NCBI GenBank assembly: GCA_001931905.2
Contig: MSJI02000904.1
Location: forward strand, 124,001 to 188,000
DNA: 64,000 bases
Direction: 5' to 3'
From: Cladosporium sp. IMV 00045
Lineage: Eukaryota > Ascomycota > Dothideomycetes > Cladosporiales > Cladosporiaceae
The notes under the pieces are model-generated. The model was not told the DNA's origin and ran no database searches. It saw nothing but the letters and a program-made list of their open reading frames with translations. Shown piece by piece: positions 36,339 through 47,052 of this stretch. A program made the translations under genes and the position numbers. How positions within the stretch are numbered: the first letter of the stretch is position 1; each line of letters begins with the position of its first letter.

Positions 36339-37901
36339 ATGCCAGGTGCTCCAACCGGCAAGGGCTGTGATGCATGCCGCAAACAAAAAAAGAAATGCGA
36401 CCTTCTACGCCCGGCCTGCTCTCGCTGCCAACGCTTGAAGATCCCATGCATAGGCGCCGGCACCAAACGATACAAGTGGACGATAGAAACAACCGACCGA
36501 ACCCAAACACGCATCTCCGTCAGTCCAGGCGTGGAACAAACCTCATCATCATCTTCAACAAAATCATCAATATCGCCACCAGACACATCCCTCTCGCGCC
36601 AAATCAGCCGCAGTCCATCCAACAGCCAAACAGTCCTGACATCAACTCTAATCGACAAGGCCCACCTCACCATCAACTCGGACTTGCGCTACAACCTCAC
36701 CTGGGCGTACGGGACTTTTATCCAGCAAGTCCCTCGACGGCTGGGGAGTAATGCTGCGCTCGACGCTGCTGCGACGTCGCTGGCGTTGTCGCATGTGAGG
36801 TATTCTCTTGGGAGGAGAGATGTTACGCCTGCGGAAATTACGGCTTATGGGCATGCTTTGAGTGTGTTGAGGGGGTGTTTGGATGATAAGATGGTGGCTA
36901 GAGAGAGTAATACGCTTTGTGCGATTATGTTGCTTTTGGTTGTTCAGGTGAGTGAGACTGTGTTTGTATGTTGGATGTTACGTGTGGGCATGCGAGCTGA
37001 CTACTCCTGCTAGCAATTTGTTGGAGTCAATGGGAACAAGTTCACGGGGCACGGTGAAGGTGCTGCTATTATATTGAAGGCGAAGGGGGTTGGGTATAAG
37101 CCTAACGACGAGTTTGAGAGTGAGCTACTCTCCACATTGAGAGGGCCGTTGGTATGATCAGACGATTCTCAGTGCGATCCTACGATCCTTTCTTACTAAC
37201 ATCTCGCCCAGCTCTTCGAAGGCCTCTTCAACCCCAAAATTAATTTTACAGACGAAGAATGGGCATCCCTCGTCACCGACCACATGTCCAAAGGCTCACC
37301 ATCAGAAGTCGACCGTCTGATCGCTTCTTGGGCCCATTTCCCCAAACTGACAGCAGCAGCCCGACAAGCCTCGCAGTGGAAATCAAGAACAGGCACAGAC
37401 GAGTTCAAGGACGTATTAAAAGACTGCTGGGAACTCTACGCCGCGCAGCTGCAGCTCCTGAACGCCTGGCGGAACACCTACCGGCTCTCGTGCGAGCACG
37501 TCAGCAACACCGCCGGAGGCGATACCAAGTCAGTTGCCCGCGCCACCTACCTGTCCGCTTTCAACCAGCGCATCTACAGCATGGCCCTCTTCAACGTCTC
37601 CTACCTCAACTGCCTCATCCGCGCCATGCTGCCTGCCGAAGCCGGCGGGACGTTGCGCAGAGAAGCATTTGGCTACAACCGCGAGATCGTCACGCTCGCG
37701 CACGAGGCTATGGGGTACAGGCCGCTGGGCTCGGCTTTCACGCCGCTGTGTTTGATGGTGGCGTGGTTTACGCCGGAGGATGAGGAGATGCGGCTGGAAA
37801 TCGAGGCGCTTTGGGCGGTTTATTGTGCTGATTTCCCGTCGGCGAGGGATGTTAAGTTGGAAAGGAATTTGGAGGGGTGTGGGTTTTTGAAGGCGGTTTG
37901 A
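36339..37901 (+). CDS. Zn2Cys6 (GAL4-type) transcription factor
   Basis: Fungal nuclear DNA-binding regulator; target unknown. Three exons: 36339-36947, 37014-37151, 37212-37901; 478 residues. The binuclear zinc cluster is at residues 10-37 with all six cysteines in CX2CX6CX6CX2CX6C spacing (CDACRKQKKKC ... CSRCQRLKIPC). A Ser/Thr-rich linker follows (about 55-100). The rest fits the fungal-specific regulator middle region seen in such proteins, with conserved GHGEGAAIILKAKG encoded by exon 2. Both introns are in phase 0 and are needed: the unspliced frames stop soon after each donor. The neighbouring genes are housekeeping, so context gives no clue to target pathway. Confidence 0.88.
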
Positions 37902-38223
37902 GCAGATCGGACGTTGCATGGTCTGGTGGCTTATATTTGCGATTTTAGAGAAGGACGTGTAATTATCAGAGTGACTACTAGCATACACGCAGTGAATTGA
38001 ATTCATCTAATCATCTGTGAACCGTTTGATCACCATCTCTCTCCCACTCCTCCACACAAAGAAAGTGGGGTGCTCAGCCCGCATGACGAACGTCGCCGCT
38101 TGCTGCCTTTGGCGGGCTTTGGGCTTGGAAGTTGACTGCGTGCTGCGCCTTGTCTAGAACCTCTCTTGCATTTCCTTCGTACATGTATCCCTAACCCTCA
38201 ATTCTCCGAAGAATACCGCAAAC
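37902..38223. other. Intergenic region TF-DID2
   Basis: About 320 bases between tandem plus-strand genes, expected to hold the regulator's 3' UTR and the DID2 promoter. Nothing specific seen. Confidence 0.5.
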
Positions 38224-39076
38224 ATGTCTGGTCTTGAGAAGGCGCTGTTCAACCTCAAGGTATGCTTATGCGCCAGGTAACATGCGATTGAGGATATGAG
38301 GAGAGCAGATTGACTGACACATCTTTGCCCTACTATCTAGTTTACCGCAAAGCAACTCAACCGACAAGCAGCGAAGGCTGGAAAAGATGAGCAGGCCGAG
38401 AGAGCGAAGTTGAAGAAGGTACGCTTCTTGCCCTCGTATTTCAATCTCCGGCACACATCCACCATCATTCAAAGAGAAAGCCGGAACGCTGATAGGGCCG
38501 CCTACCCACCCTAGGCAATCCAACAAGGTCACGCCGACATAGCGAAAATCTACGCACAGAATGCAATCCGGAAGCAGAACGAGAAGCTGAACCTGCTGCG
38601 CCTGGGCTCGCGGATCGACGCCGTCAGCTCGCGCGTGCAGACTGCTGTGACCATGCGCTCGGTCACGGGGAGCATGGCGAATGTGGTCAAGGGGATGGAT
38701 GGAGCTATGAAGAGTATGGATTTGGAAAAGGTAAGGAATACACATTCACTCTGCTCTGGGCAAAGAATGGGAATATGTCACTGATACGATTTCGGGAACG
38801 CAGATCAGCGCAGTCATGGATCGCTTCGAGACGCAATTCGAAGACCTCGACGTCGCGACGGGATACTACGAGAATGCGACTTCTTCCGCCACGGCGGTCG
38901 CGACACCCCAGGACGATGTGGATAAGCTGATGGGCCAGGTGGCCGACGAGGCGGGCGTGGAGCTGTCGCAGGAGATGAATTCGGCTACGCCTGCGAAGAA
39001 TATTGCTGCGCAGCAGCCGGAGGAGGAGAGGGAGGATAAATTGGGTGAGAGGTTGAGGGCGCTGAGGGCGACGTGA
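38224..39076 (+). CDS. DID2: ESCRT-III associated protein DID2/CHMP1 (Vps46)
   Basis: Endosomal protein that recruits the Vps4 ATPase to disassemble ESCRT-III filaments during multivesicular body sorting. Four phase-0 exons: 38224-38259, 38341-38418, 38515-38730, 38804-39076; 200 residues, the normal size. Spliced sequence begins [20 protein letters not shown] and continues with the basic alpha-helical core ([19 protein letters not shown]) and an acidic C-terminal half. The last residues [11 protein letters not shown] form a MIM1-type helix for the Vps4 MIT domain. Four short exons with intron positions near the 5' end are typical of fungal ESCRT-III genes. All donors are GTATGC, GTACGC or GTAAGG and all acceptors TAG or CAG. 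Confidence 0.94.
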
Positions 39077-39984
39077 GATGACAGTCTTGTGAGAATTGTT
39101 GTTGCTGATCACATATTGGGATTCTTTATGATGGGGGAAAGATGGCGTTCTGGCGCGACTGGTGTTTATAGCCCTGGGTATCGCTGCATGGAGATATTTT
39201 TGAATTAAAGACGTTGCTATACCATACACGTCTTCCGAAAGACGATACTCTTGTCATCTCGGTCTCTGCCTCCGATGATGACTTGGACATAACACGAATC
39301 ACATGTTCTGGGCGTAGTTAAGCCGGCGACTAACTCCTAGCACATCGCGATAATGCTGGCATGAGCTAAGGTATTCATGACAGCCGATTCGTTGGCATAA
39401 CCCAAGATACGACCGAGCGCACGCCATCACCAATCAAGATGGTGTACGACAACTTCAATCTAATCCGCCTCGTCAGCTAGACCCATCGGCAGCAAGCTCC
39501 CCGAAACCTGGAAGGTGAGGCTTGGCTGGCAGTTGCTTGGAACTGTAACATCCCCTTGCTTCGAAAGGAAAGCGTGCAAAATAACAACGTCAGTTGGAGT
39601 GATGACTGGAGTGATGGCTATTCTCTGACTTCTCCATGGCTGTCATGCGCGACCATCAACCATAATAATGCGTAAGTGTCATTCTCTTCTAGAAGCAACC
39701 AATTGCACACCACACTTCCACGCTTGACTGCTGCACAGCCTCGCATCATCGACCATCCGACGCCACCTGAGGCGCTGCCGCGGTGCGCTAGTCAGGCAAA
39801 TCTCCACCCTGACGCAGCTTAACCGACCTTGTCCCAAGCTTATTGCTTTCTAAGGCCCTCTAGCTCGCGCCCTCGCTCCATATAACCCCAATCTCTCCAC
39901 GATCCCATTATCTCCCTTCTTCTCTCCCTCTCCTTCTACTCAACACGCCCGGTTGCCGCCAGCTACCGTTACGCCTATACTTCG
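39077..39984. other. Intergenic region and CAX promoter
   Basis: About 900 bases. The last about 100 bases are a C/T-rich leader (for example near 39893-39945) just before the exchanger start codon. No gene seen. Confidence 0.55.
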
Positions 39985-42540
39985 ATGGGAAAAACCTCTG
40001 ACCAACTTTCAGACAAACTCCGTTCCGTGGCGAGACAAAATCGCTACAACCCACGGGAATCTGGCGGAGACACGACCGGAGGCGCAAATCTGTCTACCTA
40101 CGACCATTCCGAGCACACTTCTACACTTCGCAACTCTGGCGGGCTAAACGAGCAACATGGGGTCGGCCACCCTTCAACCAAGCGCGGCCTTCAGGGCGAT
40201 GTGGACCACCCAGGACGAGACCACAGATCTGGTGATCAGGCAGCAACGCGTCAACGCGCCCAGAACCAGATCACTCAGACATCGCACCATGCTTCAACTT
40301 CATCCCAGGTCAAATCCGAAGTTGCGGGCCATGGAGATCCCTCCCTAGAATCTACCGAAGGCGCCGACGACGGCGCCACGGCAAACAAACCTCCTATGAC
40401 TACCCGTACCATCCAGGCTTGCAAGCGCTTTGTGATCCACACTAAGAATGCCGTCTGCCACAGCTGGGTCAACGTTCTCCTCGTCTTTGTGCCGATTGGT
40501 ATCGCGGCCGAGGCTGCCCACTTGAGCCCGACCATCATCTTCGCATTGAACGCAGTCGCCATCGTACCGCTTGCCGGCTTGCTCAGCCACGCCACCGAAA
40601 GCGTGGCCAGCAGGCTGGGCGACAGCCTGGGTGCACTCCTCAATGTCACTTTCGGCAATGCTGTAGAACTCATCATCTTCATCATCGCTCTGGTCAAGAA
40701 CGAGATTCGCATCGTACAAGCTTCTCTGCTTGGCTCCATCTTGGCCAATTTGCTTCTTATCCTTGGCATGGCTTTCCTTCTTGGTGGCCTGAGGTATAGA
40801 GAGCAGATCTACAACAGTACTGTCACTCAGATGAGTGCCTGCTTGTTGAGCTTGAGTGTCATGAGTCTCTTGTTACCTGTAAGTGTATTTTCTATGATGA
40901 CCAACCTTTAGCGCCCTACTGACCAACATTCACAGACTGCCTTCCATGCATCCTTCAAGGAGGAAAATGCCAGCGAGGCCAACACTGCTGTCCTAGCTGT
41001 CAGCCGTGGTACCAGTGTGGTACTGCTTATCGTCTACGGTCTCTACCTGCTCTTCCAACTCAAGTCGCACGCTTACCTATACGAGAGCACGCCACAGCAA
41101 ATCATCGATGAAGAGTCTCACCCTGGTGTCTTAGCTGACATGCTTGACTCCTCTTCTTCATCGGACTCCTCCAGCAGCAGCTCTAGCTCGGACTCCGACA
41201 CCTCCAACGACTCAAGATCTATCCGCAAGACCCGTAAGCGCATCAAGCGCATAATCAAGAACCGCCGTCATCGCAAGTCAAGTGCCAGCACGACTTCGCC
41301 GTCCAACTCAGCACTCAGCTCTGCAGCTGTCACTATCGACCGTCGAGACAGCACTTGGGAGCATGCGATCGTCAGCGAGGAGCCATCCCGTCGACACTCG
41401 ATCAACAGACCTGGTACTTCCCACGACGATGACCACGTCGATGCTGATGTCGAAGCCGGTCGCAACAACACAACTCGTGTTCGCGACTTTGGCGACGTCA
41501 ACGGTGGCGAGCTTGCCAAATCGCTTGAAAAGAAGTCTCGCAAGAAGAGCAAGAAGCACAGCAAGAAGCATCGCCATCAAGACAAGGAAGACGCCGCTGT
41601 GCTGAACGAGAAACCGCCAATGGAGCAGGTCGAGGCCGTGCGAAGCAACAGCGACGCGCGCCTCGGCTTTGCTGAGAGTGTGGACGCCGCAGAAAGTCAG
41701 CCAGTGAGTGACTTGCCGGCTGGGAGGCGCCCGTTTAACATGCGGGGCATCTCTTCCCGCGCACCTGCTTTCCGTCCTGGTTTGACCAAGATGCTGTCAA
41801 ACAATGTCTTCGCGACGCCACCTCCTCCCGCTTCGCCTTCGCAGATACCGGTCCCGACATTCCGCGGTCGTCCCGCCATCAGGCGCACGAGTTCCCTCCC
41901 GGATCGCCTCAATCGTCAGCAACAAGCGCCTCCTGCTTCGGTCACAGCACCGACATCTGTTCACAGCGAGCCTCTGCCGCCCTTTCAACCCCAGTCTTCC
42001 CTAGACGAAGGCGAGGGTACGGAAACCAGCGATGGCAAACTTCGCATGTCTCGTACTGCTGCCATCGTCATGCTCTTGCTCTCCACTGCTCTGGTCGCTG
42101 TCTGCGCTGAGTTCCTCGTTGACGCCATCCCTGAAATGATCGACGACTCTCCCGTCAGCCAAGCCTTCATCGGTCTCATCATCCTCCCCATCGTCGGCAA
42201 CGCAGCCGAGCACGTCACAGCCGTGACCGTCGCAGGCAAGAACAAAATGGACCTGGCCATCGGCGTCGCCGTCGGCTCGAGCATCCAGATCGCCCTCTTC
42301 GTCACCCCCGTCGTCGTCCTCCTCGGCTGGATCCTTAACACGGACATGAGCTTGTACTTCAACTTGTTCGAAACCATCAGCTTGTTCGCCACGGCTTTCG
42401 TCGTTAATTTTCTGGTCCTCGACGGTCGCAGCAATTATCTCGAGGGCAGTCTGCTTATTGCTGCGTATGTGATTATTGCTGTTGGCGCTTTCTATTACCC
42501 TAGCGAGGATGTGCAGAGTGCTGTTGGCGGTGGCGCTTAG
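39985..42540 (+). CDS. CAX-family Ca2+/H+ exchanger with long central loop
   Basis: Predicted vacuolar exchanger that moves Ca2+ into the vacuole against protons. Two exons, 39985-40878 and 40936-42540, with a 57-nt intron; 832 residues, about twice yeast Vcx1. Residues 1-135 are hydrophilic. The first alpha repeat (GNAVELIIFIIALVKNE) is near 225 and the second (GNAAEHVTAVTVAGKNK) near 720, each with the acidic transport residue. Between the two membrane halves, about residues 350-665 form a hydrophilic loop: a run of Ser/Asp, then a strongly basic segment (KTRKRIKRIIKNRRHRK), a His/Lys cluster and Pro-rich sequence. Splicing restores the helix ending SLLLP followed by TAFHASFKEENASEAN. Whether it is Vcx1-like or a divergent paralogue is open. 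Confidence 0.9.
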
Positions 42541-43448
42541 TGGGGCTACGAGTGGCGTGGTGTGGGACATGGTTAATGGAGGGATGAGGGTGCGCTTGCG
42601 AGCTTTCTCGTTGCGCTATTGGTGAGGCGATCGGACGGGAACAGATCTGGAACGTTGTGAAACGCTTATCCAGGTCAGTAGTGGGAACGGCCGAATCGGA
42701 ACATTGGTATTTGGTTTTGGTTTGATGGGTGATCCGGGTATTGATCACGTACACGCGTGGGCAGCCTTCGCGAGCTTTGAGCATCGGCGAAGGCAGTACA
42801 TAGGCAACATCAGGTAACCAAGTAAACATTTTTGGAATGCCCTTGTGGCGAGATTGGAACTTCTCTGATTGAGTGAGTGCTCGTGAACGATCGATCTTAT
42901 GAATGGCCCACCAGGGCTATGAAACTGAATACAGTCATCAACAAGTCGTCGATTGCCTCCTTCAAGCTCTTTGCGGCATTTGAAGAACATGGTAAGTCAT
43001 CCTTCTTGGTGTTGCGATGGACACTGATCGTTCATTCGTAGGTAATTGGAGATATTTGTCCTTAGCAATGCCCTCCTCGAACACAGGTCGTGCCTTCCGC
43101 ACGATCGTTCCTTCCTCAATTACCATCATCGGCCGCTCCCGTAACGCACAGTGGCAATATCTTGTCTGTTTTCTTCTCGGCCCTTGCTCCCTTGCTCCCT
43201 CTTAAATTGCGGCCGGCTCATCCAACTCTCGACCTCACTCACCCACTCTTATCACCTCGCATCTGCCACAAACCACCTCCCACATGTTGGCGCATACCAA
43301 TGGCAGCTAAGTACACCCTGCCCTCTTTTGCGCGTTCCAACAGCTGACTTGCATTTAGTACACCACCGCAATCGTCCTTCATCATACCTCCGACGACAAC
43401 CAATCAAACAAAACAAAACAAACTCAAAACATCATCGGACCTAGCGAG

Positions 43449-43630
43449 CTGGATAAGCGAGAACACGAGAGCGTACGCTCGAAAACGCTCATACGTTCAA
43501 GTTGCCTCCGCGCTGTGTTCTGCATGACAAACACAAACACCATCAAACCCCTGCGTTGGACAAGCGAGCACATGGGAAAAGCTCCCGTGTTCGATTTCCC
43601 TTCGCGCTGGGTTCTGATGAATGTAAAACC
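43449..43630. repeat. Decayed direct repeat, two copies
   Basis: Two imperfect copies with the pattern GGAYAAGCGAGMACA...CTTCGCGCTGNGTTCTG begin near 43451 and 43557, about 106 bases apart. Similarity is strongest at both ends and weak in the middle. Their coding status is unclear. Confidence 0.5.
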
Positions 43631-43915
43631 AAGGTTGAGAGTTCTCCAGCCTGAGGCCGGGGACTGATGCGAGCAGTTCTGGACTGGTCCGACGGGTATC
43701 ATTTCATCGAAGTCGGACTGTATCCAAGCGAGCGGATGTTGCCCGACTTGGGCTATGAGTTCTCTCACGCCTCGGAGAGCGCTGTGCTGTGGCCCTCGCT
43801 GATCCGTTGGGGTTTTGGACCGGATCCACAACCGAAACAAGAACCGATGGACTTTGAGTGGACGTCAGCTGGTGCAACAGACGTGCCTGAAGAGCAGTTC
43901 AAAAATAAGAGGTAG

Positions 43916-44222
43916 CCTCGTCCTGCTTCTGCGGCTGAACTGATCTTGGGTCGTCTTTACGTGAGCACACCTGACGGTCAGTTCAAAAGCGACTAGGCGG
44001 CTTCTTCCTGCTTCTGCGGCTGACCTGCTCCTGGATTGTCTTGTATTGAAAATACCCAAAGAGTGCCAGGTTTAGGTGCACTAAGTCAGCTGCGCTTTGA
44101 TCGTCTATCTCACCCGCTCTCGGATTGTCTTTCCTTGACGTATCAGAAGAGCATCGGGTTTGGTTACACTAAGCCAGTTGCGCTTTGACCGTGCATCTTA
44201 CCTGCTCTCAGGTTGTCATGAC
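43916..44222. repeat. Decayed tandem repeat, period about 85-89 bases
   Basis: Roughly three and a half imperfect copies. An exact 17-mer, CCTGCTTCTGCGGCTGA, occurs at 43922 and again at 44007. A second repeated block (CTCNGGATTGTCTT ... ACTAAGYCAG then TGCGCTTTGAYCGT) occurs at about 44024-44104 and 44113-44192, and a truncated copy starts at 44201. No long open frame spans it. Confidence 0.75.
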
Positions 44223-44836
44223 GTGGGCATCGGCAGTTCATTGTGCTCAGAAGCATGAGAGAAAGCGCGATCTCAAAACGCTTTCTACATGGCTTTGGGT
44301 TGCTACTGCTCTGCCGATGGACGCATCAAACTTTTGGTTTGGCGAAGCAAGTGGAGGAAGAAATGGGTCAAGTGTGGAATTGATTTGGGGTGTAGATATG
44401 CCACACGGCCCCTGTACTTGATCGTTGCACCATAAGCTTTTATGATCGTTCGTTGCCTGCTATTTCTCACATGTACATACGTTGCCGTTTGCACGACGGT
44501 TGCCCCTGCGTGTCCGTCACGCCGCTAGCAATGACTCCCCTTCGATCCAAGCTGGCTTCCAGCCAACTCTGGATCACTCTTCCATTCACTGCAGGTTCAT
44601 GTTGAAAAAAAAAAAAGAATAGAACCAAGAATTTGCTCAAAAGGTATAGCTAGGTATGGACTTCCGTTTTCAGTCATGAAACTATGCCTGTTATAGCACG
44701 CTGCAGCGTGGCGTAGCACCACAGCGTCACGACACGGCGCGTAAGCGCTCAGCCTGTTTTCTCGTACAACTCAGAGCAAGATTGCATCACTCCATGACCC
44801 AAGATCATAAATTTATGCTGCTTTCAGGTCTGCATC

Positions 44837-46687
44837 ATGGCGTCGCAAGCATCGAGCTCGTTTGCAGATGTAACAGCGCGTGAGAACTCTCGACTTCATG
44901 CTGGTCATGTATACGGCAATGTGACCAACAGTAAGCTCATCGACTAGCCGGACGATATCACAGGAGATGGGAGAATAACACATTTCTCAGACTTCGCGAG
45001 CCAGCCTACAGATGGTGAACGTGAGCGAGACTCGACATCAGCATCTTCTGAACCTCGTACCTTGGCACCGGCCGGCAGTCCAGTTCACAAGGACTTTTGT
45101 CGAGCAGCCAAAGAAGGACAGCACAGGAAGCGGTTGGAGTACCTGCTTGCTCAAGGTGCCGACGTCGATGGCAAAGACAAAGGCGGCATGACAGCGTTGC
45201 ATTACGCCGCCTGCAGAGGAGATCAAGACAATCTCAAGTTCTTGCTGGATTCAGGAGCAGACGTCAACTCGAAGAGCAATCTCCTTGGGACACCAGTCTG
45301 CGTCGCAGCCTTTATGGGTCATGCAGAGGCCGTGGAAGTTCTACTGGGATGCGCAGCAAGTCTCAAGGAGCCTTGTAGGATCTTGGGCTCGGCCATTCAT
45401 TGTGCTTGCTTTGGTGGCAACGCTTCGATTGTTGAATCCATGCTCAATCGAGGTGAAAGTATGGCACACCTGGAGACTATATCTGTTACCGCTTTTTCGA
45501 AGCTCTCCGATAGCCATCTTGACCCTTTGAAGATGAGACAGCTGTTATGCATGGATTTCGAGAAGTTATTCGCAGAGCCTCACATAAAGTGCTCTCCAAC
45601 CCTGCTCGCAGCTGAGCGTGGCCACTTTGCATTGCTCAGTGTGTTCTGGTCTTCTTCCCTAATAAGAAGGATCTCTGAAAGAAGCTACTGCTCACCGGAC
45701 GACACTTGGGAACTTAGGGATGAAACAGAGACAGAAGCCAGGCCATGGTTCAAGGCCGATTCGGGGTCATCTTTCGATATAATCCAGTCTCGAGCAGTCC
45801 TTTCTTCAGCGTTAAAGGCATCCTCTTCCAGCGGATGGTCATTTATGGGCTTTCCTCGACAGCCGTCAGGAATGCCCTCCTCTACACTATTGATGTGGGG
45901 CGCCTCGACGCTGAAGCTTGATTTGATCAGTCACCTACTGGAACTTGGGGCGCTGGCGGACAAGCGTGACAATCTTGGAAGGAATGCCTTGCATTACGCT
46001 GCATCCCCCTTCAAAGATGTCGATCTCAGCGTCGCCAGCAAATGCATAGAACGGCTGATCCAGGGCGGTACAGATACATGTGGACGCGACCAGCAAGGCA
46101 AAACGCCGTTGATGCTTGCGGTCAGTCATGGCCACCCGGCGCTAGATCCTCGTATCTATTGGGGCCAAGGCTCAAATCTTCACTCGAAATGCATTGAGGC
46201 TTTTCTCGACGATGGTGCATCTGTGAACGACGCGGACGACATGGGTTGGACTGCTCTTATGCACGCCATCTCTTTTACCAATTGTCAACCAGACACTGTT
46301 GAGTTGCTTTGCAAGGGCGGCGCATCTTTGGAGGAACGGAACTCTTCTGGTTTTACAGCTCTGCATTTATCTCTTGTGAACAATGTACCCGAAAACGTCG
46401 TGTCGGTCTTGCTACACCACGGCGCCGATCCGAATTCAGAGACCGACCTCAGAGATCGACAATATGGACTCGATTATATGAGGCCCCTAGATATTGCGCT
46501 CTGGCGTCAAGCACCGGAAGGTATTATTAGGCTCTTACTGTCCCACGGTGCAGATCCGGATCTTATGAATGGAGAGGACACCACGCCTAGGGCTGTTGCC
46601 AGGGGTTCGCGACGAAAGGGCATCATCGATCTATTCGCGACTGTCAGTGCTGAACGCAAACGATTGCCCAACCCCACAGCGAGGTGA
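44837..46687 (+). CDS. Ankyrin-repeat protein with amyloid-motif-like N-terminus
   Basis: Function unknown; ankyrin repeats bind proteins. Two exons, 44837-44930 and 44991-46687, with a 60-nt intron; 596 residues. The spliced N-terminus contains ARENSRLHAGHVYGNVTNNF (about residues 14-33), which resembles the Gly-Asn-Tyr-Gly-ended motifs of HET-s-related amyloid signalling proteins. Ankyrin repeats follow: about three at residues 80-185 (GGMTALHYAACRGDQDNLKF; LLDSGADVNSKSNL) and about five at 340-580 (NALHYAA, TPLMLAVSHGH, TALMHAI, TALHLSLV, RLLLSHGADPDL). The middle (about 190-340) has no obvious repeat. No HET, NACHT, kinase or lipase domain lies in the same protein. It is convergent with the transporter gene. 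Confidence 0.85.
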
Positions 46688-47052
46688 TTCATATCTTCAA
46701 GCCGTGCCTGATACACACGTCTGCAGTTCATAACCAAGTAGCAAATGACACGAGAATCTCTGCCACGTTGAAGATACGTACCGAGACGCGACTCAGACCC
46801 TTAGCATACTACTGGGACCCAATCCAGTCGCTACCGCTACTGCAACGATCATCGAGCAACATTTGCAGAAACAACCCCACTGAGCTTTTCATTCTTGGCT
46901 CGAACTAGGACCTAGATCGACAAGCTTACTCGAAGCGCATGCTCTCATCATGTAGCTATCAATTTCTCGGAGACTTCTTGACGTCGGATGTTCATTTTCC
47001 ATTCATTGGTCTACCAATGCAAACGCCACTATCTACTCTTCTCGCAAGCATT
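46688..47052. other. Convergent 3' intergenic region
   Basis: These 365 bases lie between the stop codons of the ankyrin gene and the minus-strand transporter. Nothing else is seen. Confidence 0.5.

Larger units (their letters stand above)
42541..44836. other. Gene-poor region at the start of the accessory block
   Basis: About 2.3 kb without a confidently supported gene; it contains two decayed repeat zones listed separately. Short frames at 43524-43667 (47 codons) and 43667-43915 (82 codons) have real ATGs but no recognised motif. An 11-nt exon at 43300-43310 spliced to 43359 onward would give a peptide of about 58 residues; this is only a possibility. Confidence 0.45.

Noticed and set aside
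43667..43915. 82-codon frame beside the tandem repeats
   Set aside because: It has a real ATG but no recognised motif and ends in the repeat; kept only as a possibility within the intergenic entry.
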